Shown here: positions 11,792 to 22,876 of the stretch, piece after piece
Layout: each line of letters opens with the position of its first letter
How positions within the stretch are numbered: position 1 is the first letter of the stretch
The notes under the pieces: model-generated
Databases searched by the model: none
The model's input: the letters and a program-made list of their open reading frames with translations, nothing else
Told to the model about the DNA's origin: nothing
Assembly: GCF_042100115.1 (NCBI RefSeq)
Contig: NC_091272.1
Location: 1,550,001-1,614,000 of the forward strand
Origin: Alternaria dauci
Lineage: Eukaryota > Ascomycota > Dothideomycetes > Pleosporales > Pleosporaceae
Reading direction: 5' to 3'
DNA: 64,000 nt
Made by a program: the position numbers and the translations under genes

Positions 11792-14390
11792 AATGGGCTG
11801 TACGAATTGCTGAACATTCTTAAACTGCTAGACTATGCACCTCGGGTATAGTCTTGCGTGAACATTGGAGAAAAGAGAGCCGGATTGTCTACATACGAAA
11901 GAAAAATTGGTCCCGCGTAGATCAAAGCATTGCATGGGCTGGCGTTTGTTATTCTCTACTCAACTGGGCAAGCTTTTCATGACTGAATTCTATGGAACAT
12001 TGAGAGGTGTAGGGAAGGGAAGGGGTGGTCAGTCTGAGATATTGTTAATTGGGGTCTGGTGGGGCTTTTTGCTGTGTCTCGGCCTCTCTGTGTGTGAGCG
12101 AGGCGTTGGGTTTGAGAGCGCCTTCTGGTGGTCTTTGTTTTTATCAAAATCTGAGCTGAAGACTTGTAGTCTGTTTTCTTAGATATCCTTGGGGAATTGG
12201 ATGAGATTGGTCTATCATGCTGCTCTTCGCTGTGATGTGTTTTGGGGGGTGCTGACAGGATATATACTTTGCTTGCGACGAGAGAGAGTTGCTAATGTTG
12301 AAGATTTACTGCGATGTATACTATGTACTGGTGACGGTTGTTTTCCTAGCTTCCACAGTGCGGTATTGCCTGTCAAGGGTATGTAACGTTACGTATGGCT
12401 CACTGCCCCACTCGGCATCATGCTACCGGTAGCGGCCGAAGTAACAACGTCGCGCCTTCCGCCATTCATCCTTCCTTCCTTCTCCCGTACTGCGCACATG
12501 CACATACTCGTGCACACAACATGTCCGAGTGCCGTGCCTTGACTTTCGGGATAATGTCCTGCTTCGTCGCCGATTGATAGCATCGATTTGCAGTACAGTC
12601 TTTGAAGTTTACCAGATGCGGAGTTCTGACTGGGGTCGTCGTGTACAAAAGCTTGGGATAGAACGCAGTGCCCAGTGGAGAGTATTCAGTTATTGGTCAA
12701 TGGAACTGCAGTCTGTACATTCAACAACGTTTCCTGAATCAGGCATGTTGATGGATCGATGGTCTCCTATCCGTGCTGGAATCGCTGTCAAGAGTTGGAT
12801 GCGAAATAGGTCGCAAGGGTACTTGGGCAGGTAAGCTGGCGTCATACACCCTTTGGTGATCTTTAGGGGTTGCTCATTGCGCATATCTAGCGAATAAGTA
12901 TCTGTCCTGGTGTCGATGGTGGAACGAGTCGTTGTTCTTGGTCTTTCTCTTTTACTTTTTCGATGGTAGGGCTCCATTGAGCGTGTTCTCCGTTGGTCTT
13001 CAGTCATCTTTTCGGCCGAAAAGAATCCCCCCCTTCGGCAAGTAGAAGTTACACATGGTGGTGATGTTGGTCAGTGTGCTCTGGTCGATACTGTGGAAGT
13101 CTGTTCTGAATTGCTTTCTTTATACCTCGATATCTCAACATCTGGGATTTCCTTTTGGGTTATCGTTCTTCTCGCATATACTGAGTGGCACGCATGTCGT
13201 GGGAATTTCTCTCCAGATTCTCATCCCAGGTTTCGCGGAGATTGACATGGCACCTGCTCCTCGCTCCACTGGCTTCCGCTAGATTTCCTGTATCACCGGG
13301 CATAAGCTTCGCAACCTTGTCTGGCAATCCCACCACCGGCTTGGCTTTTACAACTCTTAGATGGTCTCTCACCAGGCCCCAAAAGGCGGTCATTGCACAC
13401 CCGGCGCCACGTCAACAGGGTTACAATCCCACGACTCTCACTTCGTCTACAAGCACCAGCCCCACTGAAACCTCATCTCTCACCTGTATACAACTCCGAT
13501 CTGTTCCCCGAGCATCACGAGCTAGTGTACAGCGTAGTGTGCCCGTCCATATAAATCTGCCCATCCACAGCCTCAACCCTCTTCTCTACCTCACACTACA
13601 ACGACAATCACCACATCTTCCCTTGCTATCTTGACAACCTTCCTAAGGGAACAAGCCTTCTATCCTCTACAAGCCTCTTTTACTCTACTAGCAACAAGCA
13701 TACCTTCTTCAACAACAAGAGCCGGTCTCAAGATCCTCGCTGCAGGCAGTTCAGTCAACATCATTGCAGGCAGTCTTCCGCTTTCTTCATCCTCGAGTAA
13801 GTTCCTAGCCAAACATACTTCCTTGTTCCTCTCCGTCATGGTCATCGTCGCCAGTGGCACCGCACTACCGCAGTGCTGTTGCGGATTCTACATCACGTTG
13901 AGTTCCCGGTACCTACCGCGCGGTCACCGCACTTGCCAGCGCGGTCACCACAGCAATCTCATCGCTCTTGCTCATTTTGTTTTGACGCAATCTCATGACC
14001 CCGCCTTGGCATCATTTTGAAGCTCTTCATAACATTGCCCACCTCACCTTTTGTTTCCCATCCTCTCTGCTCCATCATCAACGACACTGCAATTTCTGTA
14101 TGCCGCCCTCTCCCATACTCTGCCATACGCCTCTTTTGTTTCGCAATCTTCCTTCGAGCACATAGGTGCTCAGCTCCTACTTTTGGACTTTACTGACTTG
14201 CTTCAGACCCGATCTGCGATCTGGTTCAAACGCTCACGCCCTCAACGCAAGTCCCTCACGCGACTCCGATTTGAGATCAAGGTACGTGTCTCCGTCATCG
14301 TGCTAGCCTCATGTCGCGTTCGGCACAGCTGGCAAACACCTCTTCATTTACGAACATCGCTCACATGGCTTCTATAGTCCGTAGTCCGCA
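11792..14390. other. Long intergenic region between RNA14 and Argonaute
   Basis: 2.6 kb without a convincing gene. The first ~500 bp should be the RNA14 3' UTR. The last kilobase (about 13300-14390) is strongly C/T-rich on the plus strand and probably forms the Argonaute promoter and long 5' leader. Short ORFs here look random. Confidence 0.5.
14282..14377 (+). other. Candidate 5'-UTR intron of the Argonaute gene
   Basis: AAG followed by GTACGT at 14282 and a TCTATAG acceptor at 14375-14377 would define a 96-nt intron. It would end 13 bases before the chosen ATG and would remove the upstream ATGs at 14311 and 14364. No transcript data are available. Confidence 0.45.
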
Positions 14391-17300
14391 ATGGCAGGTC
14401 CAGCGAAGAAGCGCGCGCAGGCGGAGAAGCAGTCCAACGGCTCGTCCAATGGCTCGTCCTCTCAGTCTCGCGACCCTACTCAGCGTTCCGCCCCAAAGTC
14501 CATTCCTCGTCTTGACGGTAACCGCGATCCCAATGTTCGCGTTCCCGTTGATTACTCCGATCCTCGAGACCTCAAGAACATCTCCGATTTCCTTGGTATG
14601 GCCGGTTGGTACCAGGCTCGCGGCGTAAGTACAAACGTTCCTATGTGTTAGCCTGCATGTGCATCGCGCATGCATACATCCGTCCCCGAACAAACACATC
14701 TCTCATCTCCACACTGTCGAATATGCAAACAGCTTCGGGCTCGCATCGTAAGCATCAGCATCGGTATGGTCGCGCAACCCGAGCTGTGAGCATAAGAGAC
14801 TTTAAACCTTGCCGCTTGTTCTCCTATCCCTGCCCAAATTCTTATCTTTCCAAAACATCATTTGGATTCAGTCATTCGCTTGTCTCAAAAAACCCTATCA
14901 CATATCCCATCTTCATCATGTTTGGCCAAGATGACCCTCCCCGTCGCTTCTACCAGAATACTTCCCTCTACACCTCGAGGCACGACAACCTTATTTTTGC
15001 TAACGATCACAAGATCACCATTCCAGGTTCCCTTCCTCAGCGCCCCAAGAACTTCAACCAGTTCGGTAAGGCTGCCAATGTCATGCTCAACACCTTCAAC
15101 GTCATGAAGGCTCCCAATACAGTGGTCCACCAGTACGATGCAAGTATTCTCCTCCCTTGATCTTGACTTGGTGCTAACTTTGTCAAGCTCAACTACAGCG
15201 GAGACGCTCTCGACTACACAAAGCGCGTCCTGCTGAAGAAGATCTGGAACTCCCGTGGTGTCAAGTCCGAGCTTGGTGAGCCCAACAACCTGTGGGTCTG
15301 GGACACGAACAAGCTGGCATGGTCCGGCAAGCGTCTGCCTCGTGATGACACCCGCATCACTGTCGATCTCGACGAAGAGGAAGGTCGTCCCACCAAGCCA
15401 GGTGCGCGTGGCAACAAGCATACCATCCACGTCCGCTGGACACGCCAAGTTGACTTCATTGGTCTGAACGCGTTCCTCAGCGGTCAAGCTTCTTGGTCCT
15501 CCGAATGCATCGACACCATCAACTTCCTCGATCACGTCATGCGCGAGTGGCCTTCCCAACAATACACCCAGATCAAGAAGTCCTTCTTCCAGCGCGGAGA
15601 GGTTCGCTTCGACCTTGGCGGCGGTGTTGAGGCTTTCAAGGGTGTATTCGCCTCTCTCCGTCCCGTCTTGGATGACAAGTTCAACAAGTCTTTGTCTGTC
15701 AACGTCGACGTCGCCAATGGTACCTTCTGGCGTGCTCAAGAGCTCACTCGCGCCATCGGACAGGTCTTCAACTGTACCCCACCTCAGTTTGCAGCCATGT
15801 ACAAGACCGCCCTGCGCGACTGGAAAGGTTCGATGCTCAAGAAGGACCTCCGCAAGTTCAAGAAAGTTGGAGTTTCCACTACACACACAAAGGAACCTAC
15901 ACAATGGTAAGAGCTCCGCCTGGCAATACATGGAAGACCCGTGCTAACTTCGAATCTCAGGACCATCGATGAGTTCGTCAATTTGGATGCTTCTACCGCC
16001 ACCTTCCCCGATCCAGATGATCGCTCTAAGAAGATTTCCGTGGCTCAGTACTTCAAGAAGAAGTACAATGTCACTTGTATGGCTGGAGTTCCTGTGGTTA
16101 GTGATGTTCCTGGACGAACTGGAAAAGATATGTACTGACTCCATACCAGGTCAAGATGACGAAGAAGATCCGCAAGGAGCCTGTCTACATGCCTATCGAT
16201 GTCTTGAAGATCGACGGAAACCAGCGATACACCACCAAATTGAGCGACACCCAGACGTCCCAAATGATTAGGTTCGCCGTCACCCTTCCCAAGGAGCGCT
16301 GGGCTGCTGTTCAGCATGGTGTTCGACTTCTCAATTGGGGAACTGATCCCTATCTCCGCCATTATGGTTTGAAGGTTAACCCAGATGCCGCCAAGGTGCG
16401 GGCTCGTATTCTTCCTTCACCCAACGTCCACTTCGCACCCGGATCCAAGGAGGCTACCATCAAGCCTGCAGACATGATCGCAGGTCGATGGAGGCTCGAT
16501 GGAGTAAGTTCTGCAAACCGCACTACTCAAGCGAGACAGTTTACTGATAACCTTCACAGCGCAAGTTCATCATGAACAACAAAGAGCGCCCAATCAAGGC
16601 ATGGGGTGTGTGCTGCGTCCAAGGACGTGGCAGCCCTCCTCCTCCAGCTATCGAGGCCTTCGTCCAGAAGTTTGTACAGATCTACGAAGCCCACGGCGGT
16701 CTCGTTGCCTCTCATCCTCAACATGGCAAGAAGCCGTGGATGGGTCCTGGCAACCTTGCTGACGGCGGTGAGATGATTCAGAAGGTTTGGATCCAGACAG
16801 GTAACAAGTACGCGATGCCGCCCAACCTGCTCCTATTCGTCGTCAACGACCGCAACGTCGATGTATACCGCCGTATCAAGAAGTCTTGCGACATCCGCTT
16901 TGGTGTGGCTTCGCAGGTCCTCCAGGCGAAGCACGTCATGTCAGCTTCACCGCAGTACATCTCCAATGTCTGCATGAAAGTCAACGCCAAACTGGGAGGT
17001 GCAACGAGCGTTGCGAAATCTCAGCTCATCCCCAAGATCGCCCCGAAGTCCGCATCGATTCCGACAATGGGTAAGTAGTATCCCTGTACCATCTGCGTGT
17101 GAAACAAGTACTGACATCTTGAACCATGTAGTCGTTGGCGCTGACGTCTCTCATCCTGCTCCTGGAGCCGGTTCGGGTGAGGCTGCATCGTTTGCCGCCA
17201 TCACGGTCTCCGCCGACGTCCACTTTGCTCGATACTGGGCTGAGGTCCAGACCAACGGAAACCGTGTTGAGATGGTGACCACATCCAACATCGAGCAGCA

Positions 17301-18008
17301 CTTCGGTTTCATGGCCAAGAACTGGATGCAGAAGATCGGTCAGGGCAAAGCTCCTCAACGTGTGCTTTACATCCGCGATGGTGTGTCCGAGGTACGTCGC
17401 ATATGTCCATGGCAAACACTCGTTTACTAATCTCCTCTCAGGGACAATACGCAGCCGTTCTCGAGGAGGAAGTCCATGACATGAAGGAATGCTTCAAGAA
17501 GCTGGGCTGCAAGGAGATCCCAAAGTTCACTGTTGTTATCGCCGGCAAGCGCCACCACATCCGCTTCTTCCCTGAGAAGGGCGATAGGAACGGCAACCCA
17601 CTTCCTGGTACTTTGGTAGAGTCTGGCTGCACTCATCCCTTCGAGTTCGACTTCTACCTTTGCTCACACGTCGCCATCAAAGGTACAGCTCGCCCCATCC
17701 ACTACCAGTGCATCCTCAACGAGGGTGAGTGGCTGTCTGCCGAGCTCCAGCAGTTCATCTTCGAGCACTCGTACCAATACGTTCGCTCCACTACTCCGGT
17801 TTCTCTTCATCCTGCTATCTACTATGCCCACCTGGCCGCCGATCGCTCCCGCGCGCATCTCAACGACAACCCGGTCTCCTCCGGCAAGAAGGAGTCTAAG
17901 GTCGACCAGCAGTCCTCAACAGGCTCGTCCAAGCAGAACTTTGAGATCGCTCCTCTGATGGAGATGCAGAACGCTCGTGGACTCAAGGATGTCATGTGGT
18001 ACATCTAG
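14391..18008 (+). CDS. Argonaute protein (QDE-2/AGO type)
   Basis: Small-RNA-guided slicer of RNA silencing. Confident exons are 14391-14624, a second exon ending at 15139, then 15188-15906, 15961-16096, 16150-16503, 16560-17070, 17132-17391 and 17442-18008, about 960 aa. The second exon's acceptor is uncertain. Phase-compatible sites are 15041 (starting RPKNFNQFGKAANV, preferred) and 14957; a 15-nt micro-exon at 14733 is possible. N domain, linker, PAZ, MID and PIWI are in the usual order. The catalytic tetrad is complete: Asp in GADVSHPAPG, Glu in NRVEMV, Asp in RDGVSEGQY (spanning the last intron) and His in SRAHLND. Slicing activity is therefore expected. The intron at 15140-15187 begins GCAAGT (GC-AG type). 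Confidence 0.93.
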
Positions 18009-19934
18009 ATCACGAAAGAGGTTCGCTCTAGCGGGTCTCGCTGGATAGGATGGTGTGATACCATGGCGATCAGACTGTTTGGAAACACAAATGAGTTAGT
18101 TGCGGCGATGGCGTGAGTTCTTCCATGGTGCATCAAAAGGTAGGGATCTGGGTATTCTCTTTAATCTTCTTTTGCGATACCCAACTTTTACGGTCCTAGG
18201 AGGTCTTTAGGAAATACGATAGCTTACCTCACCCATCGTCGGTAGAGCAAAATGGGTATGGTCAAGTTAAGCTTGCTGCTTTTGTGCTTTGTGATGTTGC
18301 GCCTGAGCCCTCAACCCTCCTGTATCTGTTGACAAGCTACAGAACTTAATAGTAATACCAGTGCGGCCGAGATTCTTTCTTTGATAGAGCTCACCAGTTT
18401 ATTTGGGTGTCCAAGATCCTGGCAGTCGCAGAACTCAGTACGGTATTTACCTTGTTCTTTAGGCCAACAACCCAGATACCGAACTTTTGCCAGTTCCAGC
18501 TTGCATATCCTAAGCGCGACAGAATTGGGGGACGGTTCTGATACGGCGAAGGAAGGCGTCGACTCTGAAGAAGGTGATATGCAGCCTGCTTGGCCGTGAA
18601 CTTGCCGAAGCTATCGTGGGCCTTCGAGCGTTTTTCGAGTCTGGATCTCTTCGTAGCTGATCGCTGCAATCCGGCGCAGACTGTCCTATTCAGTATGACT
18701 ACCGGGCATTCAGAGCCAGGGTCCCTATCGTTGTTGGTCTTATCAAGGGTCGGAGATCGTATTTGGCAGAGTACTAGAGAGGAGCTGGCCAAATGAACGT
18801 GTTAGTACGAAGCTGAGGAAGAAACCAGCAAAGGGGTAGCCGGAGTCAAGATACATGTTTTAAATAGACTCTGAAACTGTCGGAAAAGACTAATTGGTAG
18901 AGAGTGAGTCGGCGGTCCGGGTGCAGGAGGGGTTTCTGCCTTGGACATTCGGGTATTTGCGCCAATTAAAGAGACAACTGCCGTTTGTTTGCATTACAAA
19001 ACTGTTCACAAGCCAAAGAAGCGTCGCTTAAGGTAACCGTCCATGGGAACGGGGTAGGTGTGAAGTCGAAGCAACAGCCTTCGGAGTCATCGGCCAGCTT
19101 TTCCTCGTACTTGAGAAACTCGAGAACTGTCGCAGAGCTCTGAGCATGACACAGACAACATACCGATCGAAGGTAAAGATGCCATAAGAATCGATAGGAG
19201 ATGGTGGTTTGACGATCTAGATAGCTTGCCTGGGCGCGCTTCGCGAAACCATCATCAGGAAACGTTTCACGCCGAAGGTCGAGTAGCAACGCCGCCAGCT
19301 TTCCATTACAGCTTCAGCACACGCGGAGAGCCGATAGCAAGCCCGTTACACGCTTCCGTCCCAAGCGCAGCATCACATGCAAGCAAAAATATGTACCGTC
19401 CAAAATATTTACCTTCGCTCCACCAGCGCAGAGCGCAGAAGAGAAGGGGGTAAGCGAACGCATGATCATTCTAACCTCCATTTTCCCCTCCAAATCTTCA
19501 TTGAGGTGGAAGACACAGAGTGAATAATGGGGTATTCAGTTTTAATGAGCAGAAGAGGATCGCGCGACGCGTTGATTTTGATGGCTGCGAAGATTTCGGA
19601 TGACTAAGGAACGCTTGAGTGAAAGGGGTTAGCATGAGAGCATGGGTCACCTGAGCGAATCAAGAATGGCGCGTTGGGTGTGACGAGGATAGTGGGGCAG
19701 GGGAATTTGGGCGAGGGCGCGGGGTTTTGTCGATGGCCTGTAGGAGTGACTCTTTTGGAAGGAGACAATCAGAGTGAATTATTGGTTGCAAAAGGTGAAC
19801 AAAGAGTCTCTCTGCATGCATAACGTGGGGTGGAGGCTAACGAGCCGTGGTTGAACAGACTCATACTTCCTCGACTACATCACTCGTCCTTGTGAACTCA
19901 ACTTAACTTGCACACAACAACCCAGACACACAAA
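18009..19934. other. Intergenic, Argonaute to PDAP1-like gene
   Basis: 1.9 kb with only short overlapping ORFs. A 133-codon ORF on the minus strand (18391-18792) has no recognisable domain. I see no RNA gene or repeat. Confidence 0.45.
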
Positions 19935-20735
19935 ATGTCTTCAGCAGGACGAGGCCGCGGCGGCAAATTCAACAAGGTCAAGCGCGGAGGCGGCAAGAAA
20001 TTCTCGCGCGACCTACAACCGCTGAATGCAGATGGCGAGGTCGTTGGCATGTGGGGTGTGAGTGCCTGCGGTAACCAAAGTATACAATCACCATCTAACA
20101 CAGTACTACAGGAGCAACCCGACAAAGTCGACGAAGAGTCCTCTGAAGAAGAAGAATCCGACGAGGAAGAGTCCGGCGAGGAGGATGGCAAGCCCGCACA
20201 AGAAGAGTTGACGCGTGAGCAGCGTCGTGAGCTCGCAAAGAAGCGCAAGGCGGCCGCGATTGCGAAGAAGTCACAGAAGACCCCCGAGGCAGGCGATATG
20301 CCCACCGACTCCTCGGAAGAAGAAGACGACGATATGCCTGCGAACCCAAACCATACTGCGAAAGCCCGTACACAAGCCGCAAAGGCACCGGTCGATCCCG
20401 AGGCTGAACCCGCCGCCAAGGCAAAGGGAAAGCAGCAGGACCTCTCGCAGCTCTCTCGCCGCGAGCGCGAGGCTCTCCAGGCGCAGGCCAACAAGGATCG
20501 ATACGACAAACTACACGCTGAGGGCAAGACTGAGCAGGCGCGAGCCGATTTGGAGCGCTTGAGGCTGGTTCGCGAGCGCAGGGACGCTGAGGCTGCACGA
20601 AAGAAGGCCGAGGCAGAAGAGCGTGCTGAGCTGGAGAAGGAGAAGAAGGAGCTCATGGAGCGTGAGAACAGGCGGCGAGAACAGGCCAAGGGCAAGGCCG
20701 AACGCCTTGCAAAGGGCGGCAAGAAGAAGGCCTAA
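19935..20735 (+). CDS. PDAP1-like casein kinase substrate phosphoprotein
   Basis: Small, highly charged protein of the 28-kDa heat- and acid-stable phosphoprotein (PDAP1) family; its role in fungi is not well known. Exons 19935-20057 and 20112-20735 give 248 aa. The basic N-terminus ([19 protein letters not shown]) matches the family start. An acidic Ser/Glu block with many CK2-type sites follows (about 45-70). The C-terminal half is a charged helix ([12 protein letters not shown], then repeated [16 protein letters not shown]) ending in a Lys tail. I prefer the second Met (19935) over 19908 because it starts the conserved MSSAGRGRG. The 54-nt intron is in frame and stop-free, so retention would add 18 residues. 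Confidence 0.85.
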   Translation: MSSAGRGRGGKFNKVKRGGGKKFSRDLQPLNADGEVVGMWGVSACGNQSIQSPSNTVLQEQPDKVDEESSEEEESDEEESGEEDGKPAQEELTREQRRELAKKRKAAAIAKKSQKTPEAGDMPTDSSEEEDDDMPANPNHTAKARTQAAKAPVDPEAEPAAKAKGKQQDLSQLSRREREALQAQANKDRYDKLHAEGKTEQARADLERLRLVRERRDAEAARKKAEAEERAELEKEKKELMERENRRREQAKGKAERLAKGGKKKA

Positions 20736-21342
20736 GTCTGACACTTGTTGTTAGACACGGAGCTTTGGTGATGTCGCAAGCCATCTCTACAGCGCCAGAC
20801 CGCCAGTGTACATGTCCGAGCGCATGTGGCTGCGTGCTGGTGGGCTGCATGCTCCGCGAGTGGCCATCTTGCTTCGAGCAGCTAATCAATGCTCATGATG
20901 GAATGATGAAAGCAGTCAGAAGACGGCATGGCGGCCACCATGCGACATACCGCATGCTCCGAAGAATAGACGAATATGACCAGAGTTCACGAACCAGAAA
21001 CTACTTTTTGCTGCCTCATGCCTGATGTACTATGGACTACAAACTAACGCACCGCATACAGCGAACCACAGCATCTCATCGTCAAGCGACGTTCATACGG
21101 CATGGCATCTCGTAGCTTTGACGGCAGATACGAGTCCGTATGGGCGCCATAAGCCCCCAAGACGCCCTTTTGCTCCCCGCCAGTTTAGTGCCTCGCCTCG
21201 CGAACGCGAAAGTTCACGACTCCGTCATCACTCGCTCCACTCTATTTGAACGTCGCCATGGCGCCACTGGTGTTTTCAGTGATGCGCATACACGTCCAGA
21301 GTGTTTTGTCTATCTACGCATTGCATTGCGCCTCTATTGAAC
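20736..21342. other. Intergenic, PDAP1-like to HNH gene
   Basis: No gene seen in this 607-bp stretch between two plus-strand genes. Confidence 0.5.
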
Positions 21343-22239
21343 ATGGCTGAACCAATCCCTGCTGAGGAGCAATCCAACTACGAGACCTTCCGCGACTGCA
21401 TGAGCGAGCCCATCATCAAAGCTCTAGCTGCACCCATCGAGAAACCGAAGCCGAAGAAGAAACGTCATGCGAAGAAAGGATCAAAGAGCGGGAAGAGTGA
21501 AGTCGTGAGGCAGGAATCTACAGCGACAAACATTGGTGGAAGCGATGAAGGCACAGATGCCGAAGACTTGGGTGAATTCATCGAAGTACGCCATCACCAC
21601 ACACGCACGCATCCAGAACCTCCCTGACAAACAATCCAGTATCTAAGCACCATAATCTTCCCATCCCTACCTCACGAACTGCGCACCCTCACGCACACCG
21701 TCTTCAAAGACTCGTCCAACCTCCAAGACCTCTACACAACCCCCCTCTCAGCCTCCACATACACCACCCTCCTCCAACGCATACCACCCACCGCAATCGA
21801 CAGCCTAGAAAGCTACGGCCTCCTCCCACCTTCCTCCGACACCATCGACCAACACAACCTGCTCACCCCTCTCCTCTCAACCTACCTCTCTGCCGTCACC
21901 GCGCCACCGCCCATATGGAGCAGCACGCGTGCTACGGCATGTGAGCTGTGCAGCAGAGACTGGGTGCCGTTGACGTACCACCATCTTATTCCTAAAGCGG
22001 CACATGCGCGCGTGAGGAAGCGGGGGTGGCATACAGAAGATAAGCTGAATAGCGTGGCGTGGCTGTGTAGGGCTTGTCACAGTTTTGTGCATAGGCTGGC
22101 TGGGAATGAGGAGCTGGCGAAGAGCTTTTATACGGTCGAGTTGATACAGAGGGGTGGTGTGGAGGAGGACGTGGAGAAGAGGGAGAGTGTGGAGGGATGG
22201 GTCAAGTGGGTTGGAGGGGTGCGGTGGAAGAGTAGGTGA
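21343..22239 (+). CDS. HNH-fold nuclease-like protein
   Basis: Exons 21343-21585 and 21640-22239 give 280 aa. The N-terminus is charged, with a Lys-rich cluster (KPKPKKKRHAKKGSKSGK, about residues 30-50) that could direct nuclear import or bind nucleic acid. The C-terminal half holds the domain: CELCSRDW as the first zinc pair, LTYHHLIPK as the HH catalytic segment, a central LNSVAWL, and CRACHSFVH as the second zinc pair plus final His. This is the CxxC...HH...N...CxxC...H layout of HNH nucleases. The join is phase 0 and gives EFIE-YLSTIIF. The middle part is Leu/Thr/Pro-rich. I know of no assigned role for such stand-alone fungal proteins; DNA repair is only a guess. Confidence 0.8.
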
Positions 22240-22876
22240 GAATGGGATGCATAAGTCTTCCTCGCGGATATGCGTGTCGTGGGACGTATATACTCGTTTC
22301 TGGATGTTCTGCTTCCACATTCGTGCTCTATCGTTCAACAGTGTTCTGTGTCTTCTCTGCCTCCTCCTTTTCTTTCCATCTTCAGCACGCAAGCACGTCG
22401 GATTTCTATATGCTACACCAGTCGACCATGCTGCGATCAATCTTCTATACCGCCTTTTGCGTAACGCTCTACCTCTTCTTTTTCTCGCTCATCACCGCCG
22501 TCACATCCATCCTCACAACGGATCATTTGAAAACACCATACGGCAGTGCTATGCTCTTGGAATCATCGATGTGGCATCCATGGAGTATACCCGTGGGTGC
22601 CTTGTAGACTAGAATGTTGAGACACAAACTAGAAAGACAAAGAAGCATTGAGAACAAGGAAGCAGCAAGTCATGCTATAGTAATAATCATATCAATTCAT
22701 TCATCGGGAGGTCAGCTTGCCGATTGACCCCTGGGTATAAATGCACGCTAAAAATTGTGGATATACCACGGGTATTCCCACCCTCAAAAACGCCAATATC
22801 GATATGCAAAGTCGTCTTCCAAACGGCTAGCCGCTGCTCATAATCTCTCGTAATAATGTTATACATAGGTTTACCG
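22240..22876. other. Convergent intergenic region
   Basis: 637 bp between the HNH gene and the minus-strand orphan gene. It should contain both 3' UTRs. ORFs here are short and hydrophobic by composition (T-rich), and I do not accept them. Confidence 0.5.

Noticed and set aside
13185..13634. 149-codon ORF upstream of Argonaute
   Set aside because: Ser/Thr/Pro/Leu composition follows from a C/T-rich leader; no domain and no splice support.
14885..15931. 348-codon minus-strand ORF over Argonaute
   Set aside because: Antisense to the N and linker domains of Argonaute, which are confirmed by splice-consistent homology.
18391..18792. 133-codon minus-strand ORF
   Set aside because: No domain, no start context or intron support.
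19898..20722. 274-codon Ser-rich minus-strand ORF over the PDAP1-like gene
   Set aside because: Produced by reading the charged coding repeat backwards; no domain.
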